Source: Magnaporthiopsis rhizophila
Lineage: Eukaryota; Ascomycota; Sordariomycetes; Magnaporthales; Magnaporthaceae
Assembly: GCA_003049465.1 (NCBI GenBank)
Contig: PYSS01000005.1
Span: 510,087-574,086, forward strand
Direction: 5' to 3'
Length of the DNA stretch: 64,000 nt
Positions 55,754-64,000 of the stretch are shown here, piece by piece. Made by a program: the position numbers and the translations under genes. Each line of letters opens with the position of its first letter. The stretch's first letter is position 1. The notes below the pieces were generated by a model. That model worked only from the letters and a program-made list of their open reading frames with translations. It was not told where the DNA came from and did no database searches.

Positions 55754-58700
55754 CTTGCCGGTGTTGGTGATCCCGAAGGTTGTAGCTCCAGCCAGACGAC
55801 GACAGGAAGAAAACAAACGAACTCAAAAGACAATAATAAAGGAGTGATGAAGCTTGCCGCGGACGCCGGTGGGTAGTATCGATGGCGACCTATGGCGAAT
55901 ACCTACGGCACTCCGATATCCGCGAACCAGACAAGCAGCACGGCGGAGAGCACTACACTTGCAAATCACGCTCCTTTTGCACGGGACAAAAGGGGTTACT
56001 GAACGCCCTAAAACGGGAAACACGATTCAAACAAAACGAATAGAAATAATAATGAGAAGAGAAGCCCGAGACGGCACTCAAACACACGCAAGGACGCAAG
56101 GGAACGGAGGCCAAACGTGGAATCTGGACTGCCTGACTAAAACACACGCAAAGCGCGAAGACAAAAAAATTCCCGCCCGACATCCGGGGCACCTACCAGT
56201 TTCCAATTGCGGAATCACCGACCCGCGGAGGTCTGTGGCGGCACCTCCTTTTTCGGTAGGGGCCCAGACGTAAGAAAACAAAAAACCCCCCCGTCCGCAC
56301 ATGGCGAATCGAAAGGTTTCGCCTCCTTGCGCTGGGCGTTTGCAGAGTTTCGCGGCTGGTCCCCTGCGATGGGGCAGTTTGAAAGAGATCTGTCGAGCTC
56401 GATCACGCCATCGGGAGCCAGGCCGCTTTGGGACTAGTTCCGTATCGGGAATCCCACGGTGCAGCGGCTCCCGACGTCAAGCCAAAGTCTGGGCGGGCGT
56501 GCTACATCACGGGATATTGCACATGACTTTCACGTGAGTCTCAACGCGTTTTGCTGGGCAATCTCCCATCCCTGCTATCACCGCGCGCTCCCGCCGCCGC
56601 GGGTACCTAGAGGTCGGCGCTATCGGTCGATTGTGCAACCTAGCAACCGCCCGGGCGGGCGAGCAAAAAACGGTCTCCCGTTCTATCCTGGTGACAGCAA
56701 ACATGGCCCGAAGTCCTGGATGGAATACCAACCAGGCCATCGGGCTACCTACTCAGACAGCTTGTGGGACGCTGCCCTGGATTTCCGTATCCGAGCCCTT
56801 GGTTCCGGCCGATGGTGACTACCCGTCCGAGCGATGTGCTTCCTTTTTGTTTTTGTTTCTTTCTTCTCCATTTGTCTTGGTTCTTCTATTTCACCCTGGC
56901 CAGTTCTAGCCCATGTTGCATCTAGGTTACGTTACATTGACCAGACTCTCGGATCGAGAGACGGACGGCCTGCCCAACAAGACCGGGGGTCTTGCCCAGG
57001 TTCTTGCCGAGGCCTTTTGTACCTTTATTAAGGTACAATACACCTAGGGCGTCTGTTGAGAGATAGCCGTATACAAGGGTAGGAACATATCTTGACTCGC
57101 GTCCTAACCGAGTGGCAACGGCAAACCGCCCTCCGCCCGTCTGGATGGAGTCGGTCGGGCCGCAGGGAGATCGCGCTCCCGTCACTCGGCCGAGGATGCG
57201 AAGCGAAATGTGGACCGAGCGTCTGTCTCGGCCCATGAAGGCTGGGCCTGGCCTAGCACATGCATTGCTTAGCATCGGGACCGGGCATATGGGCTTTGTG
57301 AATCAAACCTCAAGGGCAGAATCTCGGGATGCTCATCTCAGTGCTCCATCTCAGAACTTGTCCTTCCCATGTTCGACCGCACTCCTGTATCCGGGTCTCT
57401 GGCTCGATTGCGCACGAGTTTGTTTGTCCTCCATTGGCGACGACCGAGCCGGGGCGACACATGCGCTGCTGCATGTCTCAATTGCCCAGGCACACCGGTG
57501 GCGGGCGGCAGTCGCCGATTATGCAGGAACCTGCACCTGACAATGCGATCGGGTTGGAGGGACGCTTGTGATGTCTCAACGACCTTCTGTCCCCCTGTCT
57601 CGGGGCCCGTCCCTCCTTCTGGGCCTGTTTTTAATGCACTGAGCCTTTTGAGTCAACCTCGTCCTGCCCGACGGCACAGTTACCCGCGGCCGGGGACATT
57701 TCGCCTCGTCGCCCCTGATCACAGACGGAAATCACCGAAAGGGCCGAAGCTAGCAATCAGTCGTCCGGGGAGGACGCGAGACCATGGTTCGGGTGCCGGC
57801 ACTGCCAGTGCGAACTGACGGACGCCTCCTAACGGCCTGTGCCCGTTCTCGCTACTATCTGATCATTTAGCGTGGGAGAGGAGGTAGCCCCAGACTGAGG
57901 CGCCGCCTCAGCTGCGCCTGTTAACCGACGACGATGACGGTGGCTTCTGATGGCTTGATCCATGGCTTGAAAGGTCGTCGTGAGAGGCGAGATTTGATGG
58001 CGTCGATGGGCTGTCATTGGAGCCTGGCGTGAAACACCACGTTTTGGTGGCGTGGCTGCTGAAGGTAGGTAGCCAAGAAACTCCAGCGAAGGCAAGTTGA
58101 GGCAGCCTGTCCCTGTGTGGCAGACGGTTGATGCAACGGCTGTCCCAAACAGAAGCCACCGATCTGTGTCGCGGCTGGCGAGCCCTACACAGGGCTTGAT
58201 GCTTTGTCGCATGTGTTTTCACGTGAGTATTGGCTGTCTGTGTGGGAGTGGCGGCTAGCTCGAAGGCTCGTCTGGTTGCACCGGCTGGACATCGTCTGTC
58301 ACCTGGGAACTTGGCTGACCACAGGACATAGACGACAGAAAGCAGCAGTTTAAGGGACCAGACACACAAGAGCACAAATGGACTGGCCTGGCGCCCGCTG
58401 CCCACCACTCGCCCCCAGAAGACAGTCATATGTCAGTTCACCACGAACTTAATGGATGCATCACAAGCTTGGCGTGGCACCAGGCGAGCAAGCCTTGTTT
58501 CCTTTGAGATCGGACGCAGGGTACTGCAGCCATGATGCGACCCCGACGCAAAGCGATATTTGCAAAACATATCGCATCATGCCCCAGCTGGACGGCCGGG
58601 CACTTTCCTTCGTCGACGTGGCATCTACTTGAGCTGTGCCTGGTGCGTTGCGGTCTTTTCGCGTGGTACAGCACCCAAGCTCGGGCTTACGCAAATTACC

Positions 58701-60100
58701 AAGCGAGACTCTGCCTGTCAATCCCTGCCATGGCCACGGGCCGCAGGCGGACAGAGCTTCAGACGCCGCACATTTCGCTCGGAACCCCATCATCCACTGG
58801 GGTAATGGGGTTGACGGAATAAAGCGGTCACTGGACGTGGTCGGTTCTTCTCCTTGGCTAGTGCCCCCGCCCGGTCCGGGGCCGCTAGCTCCTCCTAGTG
58901 GCTGACACCGCAGCCCGGACCCATGCAACCGAACGGCACTATCAGTCACCGCTGCGTAGATCGATGGGTCCTGCGCGACTTGTGCGTGAACGACAGCCTC
59001 ATGATTAATCGCAACTTCGACGCCTCCGCATCGTCGCTGATGGAAGCATGAGGTAGGCCGTAGCAACATGCAGAATCCGTGGTCCCAGGCCGAGGGCAGG
59101 GCTGCCTGCCTGCCCTTACGCCAGGACCATTCAATGTCGCTACAGGGGATCTACGTTATGAATAAAAGGCAGGCTCGCCAGCCCGATGAGTTTGTCGTCC
59201 CAGGGAATGGCTGTCTTCTCATCGCCTCGACGTTCCATTTTTCCCATATTTTATCCTCTCTGGGAGCGTGTTGCGAGAGCCTACTAAGAGCAGCAAGCTC
59301 GAGTGATTTACTTTACTTTCAGTGACCGTCGCACCTGTTCTACATTCAGCGCCCCATTTTCCTCTGCAGACTTTCTGGCTGCCATACAGTCGTCCTCTGG
59401 CCCCGACGACTTCTCTTTGGGGTGTCCTGCGCACAAATTTTTCCCTGCGCCGGTTGGGCTTGCTTGTTTTTAGCAGGCAGGCTGGCCACGCTCCTGCCTT
59501 CCTGGCGCTGCACGCCCTCGCGTACCTCGCCTCTGCCCATCCAAGAAGAGTAAGTGTGGATGATCCTGACAGGCGGCAAAAGCAAACCTTTATGGCGACC
59601 CGTCTTTTGACCGCAAGGATTCCCCACAGACCTCTGCCGTCTGCCGTCCCGTCCCCCGGAGCCACTTTCTGCTGCCGTGATAGGCTGCTACCTACCCAAC
59701 CTAAACTCGGGCCTCTCCTCGATATCAGCCGGCAAGCGACCGCGTCTGACACACCCCCGGTCCGCATTTCCTAATCGGGGCCTGATTTAATAACCCGCGT
59801 CAATATCGACTACCCCATAGCTGGAGAGAGCAGGGCAGGGCACGAGAGACAGCGACTCAGAGGCCAGAGCACCAGTCACTTGACGCTCTCAGCCTCTGTA
59901 TTAGACACCGGGAACAGTCCCGGGAATAGCTACCCAAAAAAAAAAAAAAAACCGATCGGCCTCCACGGCTCAACCGGCACGGCGCAGGTCACACGCCAGA
60001 GACTACACCCCCCCCCCCCCCCCCCCCCCGCCGAAAAAAAGCACCGATTCACCCGTTGGCTGTCAACCTGGACGACAAATTCGTCGCGCAATCCGTAGAC
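55754..60100. other. 4.3-kb gene-poor spacer between divergent MET10 and copper ATPase genes
   Basis: This is the longest gap in the window. It contains ORFs up to about 200 codons on both strands (57112-57540 plus; 57908-58429, 58461-59069 and 59219-59767 minus) rich in Arg, Ser, Pro and Cys and without recognisable domains. One of them (57908-58429) opens with a possible membrane segment. TACCTA-type motifs occur at 56602, 58063 and 59687. T/A and C homopolymers lie just before the ATPase start. I found no tRNA box pair. Possible contents are long leaders, non-coding transcripts or lineage-specific small genes, none of which I can support. Confidence 0.45.
60008..60029. repeat. Poly-C tract of 22 in the copper ATPase leader
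   Basis: A run of 22 C lies about 70 bp before the ATPase start codon, following an A tract at 59936-59950. It could be sequence-length-unstable or partly miscalled. Confidence 0.85.
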
Positions 60101-63100
60101 ATGGCTTCGCAACCCTCGGACGAGAATGACCCATGGAGCGCAAAACACAAGCAAAAGNGCTCGACAGACCCCGCAGTGACCAGTTTCCTCCTGGGCAACC
60201 TGCACTGTCCCACCTGCGTCTCCGCCATAAAGAGTGTCTTGCACGCGTCGTGCAGAGGCCAGATAAAATGGGTGTCGCCCAACATCGTGACCGCCGTCGT
60301 GACTGTGGAACACGACCCAGACGCCCCCATCGCAACCATGGCTGCCGAGCTTGAGCGGGCCGGCTTCAGGGTGTGTGGTGTCACGTCCACCGTCGGAGAG
60401 TACGAGGTCCCTGGTACCCACGCTGGCACCATGGTCGCCGGCTCGGCTGGTACCGGCGGCGATGGTGCGTCTGACAGTGTGAGGGATAAAGGAAAGCAGC
60501 CTGCCCTCTCCTCATCGGGCTGGCTTAGGTCGCCAGTCTTCGGCTCGAGATCTCCCCCTGATCGGCAGGACGCACACTTGAGGAACTGCGAGGAGTGTCG
60601 CAGGAAGAGCACCAGCTCGGCAACAGGCCCGGAGCCGCCAGGCGACACCGCTATCGACTCTATCGTTGCATCACCGCATCCCGCCGTCAAGTTCCAAACT
60701 GCCAACAAGCACCAAGGACTCTCGCCTTCACCAAAGCACCCCGTCGGCATGTCTACCAAGTCGTTCGTCACGACCGACGTCGAGGACGCTCCGATATGGA
60801 GGGCGACCCTGGCTATCGGCGGCATGACCTGTGCTGCCTGCTCCAACACCATCACCAAAGACCTCAAGCGGCGAGACTGGGTCTCCAACATCACCGTCAA
60901 CCTGTTGACCAACAGCGCCACCATTGACTTCCTGGATAAGGACAAGACGGACCAGATCGTCGAGGCGATCGAGAGTCTCGGCTATGACGCTGCGGTAGAT
61001 TCGGTCGTGGCTATCCAGGAGAACAGCGAGGATGCCGCACGGCGGGAGCGCACCGTCGAGATCGCCGTGGAAGGCATGTACTGCGAACACTGTCCCGGCC
61101 GCGTCACTCGAAGCCTTGCCCCCTTCGCCAACATACACTCGCTCATCATAGACAGGGAGCCCACACGGCAGCACCCAATCCTCAGAGTGACCTACGTGCC
61201 TCGGCCGCCTGGGCTCACCGTCCGAAAGATCATAGCGGCTATCGAGGCAAGCGACCCGGCCTTCAACGCGTCCATTCATCACCCACCTTCACTCGAGGAG
61301 CGCTCCAAGGAGATCCAGCGCCGGCATCAGCGTCAGATCCTCTACAGGGTCATATTTACCGGCATAGTGTGCGTGCCGACCTTTGTCCTCGGCATAGTCT
61401 ATATGTCTCTCATCCCTGAAGGCAACCGCGACAAGCACCACCTCATGTTGCCCTGGACCTCGGGCATCAGCCGCCTGCAGATGGCCCTCTTCATCATGGC
61501 GACGCCCGTCTATTTCTTCGCTGCCGATGTTTTCCACGTCCGCGCCTCCAAGGAGATCTGGGCACTCTGGCGACGGGGGTCACGCACCCCTGTTCTGCAG
61601 CGCTTCTATCGCTTCGGCAGCATGAACACACTCATGTCGCTAGGGACCACCATTGCCTACGTTAGCTCGACAAGTCAGCTCATCGCTGCTGCCGTCTATC
61701 AGCCCAAGATGATCAACGACTCCAATTTCTACTTTGACGCTGTCGTCTTCCTGACATTCTTCTTACTGCTTGGTCGTCTCATCGAGTCCTACAGCAAGTC
61801 CAAGACGGGGAGCGCGGTTGAGGCGCTCGGAAAGCTGCGTCCCACTACCGCCATCCTCGTGGAGCCGCAGCAGTCGAGTACCGCCGCCACCTCTGCTACT
61901 GACACGGGTGGGCGGGATGACGGAAAGGGTGATGCCGCCCCGGCCGTCATTATCACGGACACGGTAGTTAAAACGGACCTCCTAGATCTGGGCGACATTG
62001 TCAGAATCCCACACGGCAGCTCGCCGCCGGCTGACGGCGTCGTGGTGCAAGGCACGTCGAGCTTTGACGAGTCCAGCCTGACGGGCGAGTCGCGGCCCAT
62101 CCGCAAGTCTCCCGGCGACGTCGTCTACGCCGGCACCGTCAACAAGGACGGGCCCGTCTTGGCTCGAGTGACTGGCGCCTCAGGCCGTTCTATGCTAGAC
62201 CAGATCGTTCGTGTTGTGCGCGAGGGCCAGGCTCGGCGCGCCCCGCTTGAGCAGTTTGCAGACCTGCTTACAACATACTTTGTGCCCTGCGTCACCCTCA
62301 TCGCGATCCTCACCTGGATAGTCTGGCTGGCACTGGGCCTGACGGGATCCATCGGGGGCCACTTCCTCGATGTTACGTCGGGCGGTTGGGTTGCCTTTTC
62401 GCTGCAGTTCGCAATCTCGGTCTTTGTGGTTGCCTGCCCCTGCGGCATCGCCCTGGCCGCACCCACAGCCATCTTCGTTGGCGGCGGCTTGGCCGCACGG
62501 CACGGCATCCTGGCCAAGGGCGGCGGCCTCGCGTTCGAGACGGCCAGTCGGACAAGCTGTGTGGTCTTTGACAAGACAGGGACGCTGACCATGGGCGGCG
62601 AGCCAAAGATCACCGACTCTGAGTTTTTCCTCGCTGAGAACGACGAACAAAAGAAGAAAAAGCAGGTGCTCTTGGCGGCCCTCAAGGCCATCGAGGAGAA
62701 CAGCAGCCACACAGTCGCCAAGGCGCTAGTTTCCTTCTGCGCGGAGCAGGCTCCCCCGAGCGGCGGAACCATCGAGGAAGTGCAGGAGATTCCCGGAAAG
62801 GGCATGAAAGGAACGTACGTTCCCGATGACGGCTCTCCCGCCTTTCAGATCATTGTGGGCAACATGGCACTCATGGAGCAATTCTCCGCCCCGGCGCCCG
62901 CGGGTCTGGCCAAGACCATCACCGCGTGGACCGAGGGTGCCAAGTCGGTCGCCCTTGTCGCATCCCGGCCACAGTCGCCGGTGGTGCCCGAGGGCGATGA
63001 GAAAGGGAGTGACAATACAACCCCATTCTCCATCGGCGCCGCCTTCGCCATGTCAGACCCTATCCGCCCCGAGGCGCGCGCCGTCGTGGCCGCACTGCGC

Positions 63101-63805
63101 CAGCGCGGTCTGCAGGTGTACATGCTCTCCGGCGACAACGCGGCCACAGCGCGCGCGGTGGGAGCGCGTGTTGGCATAGAGGCCGACAACGTTCTGGCCG
63201 AGGTGCTCCCCACGCAAAAGGCGGAGCAGATCAAGCGTCTGCAGATGGTAGCCGCCGACGCTTCTTCATCCTCGAAGCAGCAGCGAGCCATAGTGGCCAT
63301 GGTGGGCGACGGTGTCAACGACGCGCCGGCGTTGGCGCAGGCCGACGTTGGCGTCGCGGTGGGGTCCGGGTCGGACGTGGCCATCTCGAGCGCCGGGTTC
63401 GTGCTGGTGCAGAGCGACCTGCGCAACGTGGTGACGCTGCTCGAGCTCTCGGCCGCCGTCTTTCGGCGCATCAAGCTCAACTTTGGCTGGGCGCTCGTCT
63501 ACAACGTGCTCGCGGTCCCCGTCGCCGCCGGCGTCCTGTACCCCGTCAGCACATCCAGCGGGCAGCACATCCGGCTGGACCCGGTCTGGGCCAGCCTGGC
63601 CATGGCGTTGAGCAGCATCAGCGTCGTGCTCAGCTCGCTCGCGCTCGGCACCAGGTGGTGGGGCGTTGGGTTCCGCGCCAGCAAGGTCGAAACAGCGGCC
63701 GAGAAGGAAGAAGAGGCCAAGCAGGCGGCGGGCGGTGGTGGCAACACCGCGCCGTTAGAGGGCGTTGTGGTTTCTCCCGAGGAGGCAAGGGAGGATAAGG
63801 TCTGA
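60101..63805 (+). CDS. P1B-type copper-transporting ATPase with three heavy-metal domains
   Basis: These pumps move Cu(I) across membranes, either into the secretory pathway (Ccc2 type) or out of the cell. A single-exon gene of 1234 residues from the ATG at 60101. Three HMA domains carry LHCPTC (about 34), GMTCAAC (about 241) and GMYCEHC (about 326). Then come eight membrane helices with the transduction motif TGES (about 660), the ion motif ACPCGIALAAPT (about 778), phosphorylation site DKTGTLTMGG (about 824), and GDGVNDAPALAQADVG (about 1069). The copper-type TM7/TM8 residues are present (YNVLAVPVAAGVLYP and MALSS). The usual SEHP of the nucleotide domain is SSHT. One codon near residue 20 contains an N (60159). 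Linkers between HMA1 and HMA2 are long and disordered. Whether it is a Golgi Ccc2 orthologue or a plasma-membrane exporter cannot be told from sequence alone. Confidence 0.94.
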   Translation: MASQPSDENDPWSAKHKQKXSTDPAVTSFLLGNLHCPTCVSAIKSVLHASCRGQIKWVSPNIVTAVVTVEHDPDAPIATMAAELERAGFRVCGVTSTVGEYEVPGTHAGTMVAGSAGTGGDGASDSVRDKGKQPALSSSGWLRSPVFGSRSPPDRQDAHLRNCEECRRKSTSSATGPEPPGDTAIDSIVASPHPAVKFQTANKHQGLSPSPKHPVGMSTKSFVTTDVEDAPIWRATLAIGGMTCAACSNTITKDLKRRDWVSNITVNLLTNSATIDFLDKDKTDQIVEAIESLGYDAAVDSVVAIQENSEDAARRERTVEIAVEGMYCEHCPGRVTRSLAPFANIHSLIIDREPTRQHPILRVTYVPRPPGLTVRKIIAAIEASDPAFNASIHHPPSLEERSKEIQRRHQRQILYRVIFTGIVCVPTFVLGIVYMSLIPEGNRDKHHLMLPWTSGISRLQMALFIMATPVYFFAADVFHVRASKEIWALWRRGSRTPVLQRFYRFGSMNTLMSLGTTIAYVSSTSQLIAAAVYQPKMINDSNFYFDAVVFLTFFLLLGRLIESYSKSKTGSAVEALGKLRPTTAILVEPQQSSTAATSATDTGGRDDGKGDAAPAVIITDTVVKTDLLDLGDIVRIPHGSSPPADGVVVQGTSSFDESSLTGESRPIRKSPGDVVYAGTVNKDGPVLARVTGASGRSMLDQIVRVVREGQARRAPLEQFADLLTTYFVPCVTLIAILTWIVWLALGLTGSIGGHFLDVTSGGWVAFSLQFAISVFVVACPCGIALAAPTAIFVGGGLAARHGILAKGGGLAFETASRTSCVVFDKTGTLTMGGEPKITDSEFFLAENDEQKKKKQVLLAALKAIEENSSHTVAKALVSFCAEQAPPSGGTIEEVQEIPGKGMKGTYVPDDGSPAFQIIVGNMALMEQFSAPAPAGLAKTITAWTEGAKSVALVASRPQSPVVPEGDEKGSDNTTPFSIGAAFAMSDPIRPEARAVVAALRQRGLQVYMLSGDNAATARAVGARVGIEADNVLAEVLPTQKAEQIKRLQMVAADASSSSKQQRAIVAMVGDGVNDAPALAQADVGVAVGSGSDVAISSAGFVLVQSDLRNVVTLLELSAAVFRRIKLNFGWALVYNVLAVPVAAGVLYPVSTSSGQHIRLDPVWASLAMALSSISVVLSSLALGTRWWGVGFRASKVETAAEKEEEAKQAAGGGGNTAPLEGVVVSPEEAREDKV

Positions 63806-64000
63806 TCTCTTGAGTCCGGGGGGAAAAAAGGATGCCTGGCGAGCTCTTGGGTGCCGGTTTTTATTCTCTTCCCTTTGTTTAATGCGTACTGTGTTTTGTT
63901 GAAGTGATTTGGGTTTTTGCTTGTAGAAAGGGGTCTTCCTAACCGCCTGCTCTCGCGGGTTTCCCCAGCTTACATGGACACCACATATTCCTATAGATTG
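63806..64000. other. 3' flank of the copper ATPase gene
   Basis: T-rich downstream DNA to the window edge; no gene was seen. Confidence 0.5.

Noticed and set aside
55751..55816. Longer MET10 start with 21 extra residues
   Set aside because: The extension begins with TTG, not ATG; the first in-frame ATG is at 55753.
60056..60100. Longer copper ATPase start at 60056
   Set aside because: It begins with TTG; the ATG at 60101 is the first in frame.
1..64000. tRNA, rRNA, CRISPR arrays and intact transposons
   Set aside because: I looked for A/B box pairs near GGTTCGA-like words, transposase or reverse-transcriptase motifs and regular repeat arrays and saw none; a covariance-model and repeat search would be decisive.

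Overview
This 64 kb window is nuclear DNA of a filamentous ascomycete. Nearly every gene carries short spliceosomal introns (about 55-150 bp) with GTAAGT/GTACGT-type donors and CTAAC/CTGAC-like branch sites. The coding regions are GC-rich with strong GC3, so they cast long antisense shadow ORFs, and the gene set is that of a Sordariomycete. Spacer style and gene content make me lean towards a Magnaporthales-like fungus, but that is inference. It is a draft assembly: single N bases sit at 549, 23500 and 60159, two of them inside long homopolymers.

Layout. 0.3-22 kb is mostly core housekeeping: NTF2 (nuclear import of Ran; five exons, with an assembly gap in one intron), a DUF7918 protein, seipin (lipid droplets/ER), a long F-BAR/SH3 cytokinesis scaffold of the Cdc15/Imp2/Hof1 type, and, divergent from it, NOT1, the scaffold of CCR4-NOT. 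22-32 kb holds a GDS1 winged-helix protein, an OMS1-like mitochondrial methyltransferase and a possible DUF4804 (macrodomain-like) protein, separated by long pyrimidine-rich spacers.

31.7-45.3 kb looks like the accessory part. It contains a small DUF7704 membrane protein with a suspicious homopolymer, a large NOD-like receptor (lipase-like alpha/beta hydrolase, NACHT, WD40-like C-terminus) with an internal 50-residue duplication, a 12-exon six-LysM chitin-binding protein that has no visible signal-peptide exon, and a gene fragment on the opposite strand butting against its 5' end. A lineage-restricted hypothetical gene follows. These are the gene types filamentous fungi use in non-self recognition and chitin handling, and the region also holds the only clear signs of rearrangement.

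45.9-64 kb returns to core genes: a TMEM16/anoctamin scramblase-type protein, an 856-residue unknown nuclear-looking protein, the sulfite reductase alpha subunit MET10, a 4.3 kb gene-poor spacer, and a P1B-type copper ATPase with three heavy-metal domains. I do not see one coordinated cluster. The most unusual items are the NLR and its internal duplication, the LysM breakpoint, the possible DUF4804 protein, and a recurrent TAGGTA/TACCTA motif confined to non-coding DNA.
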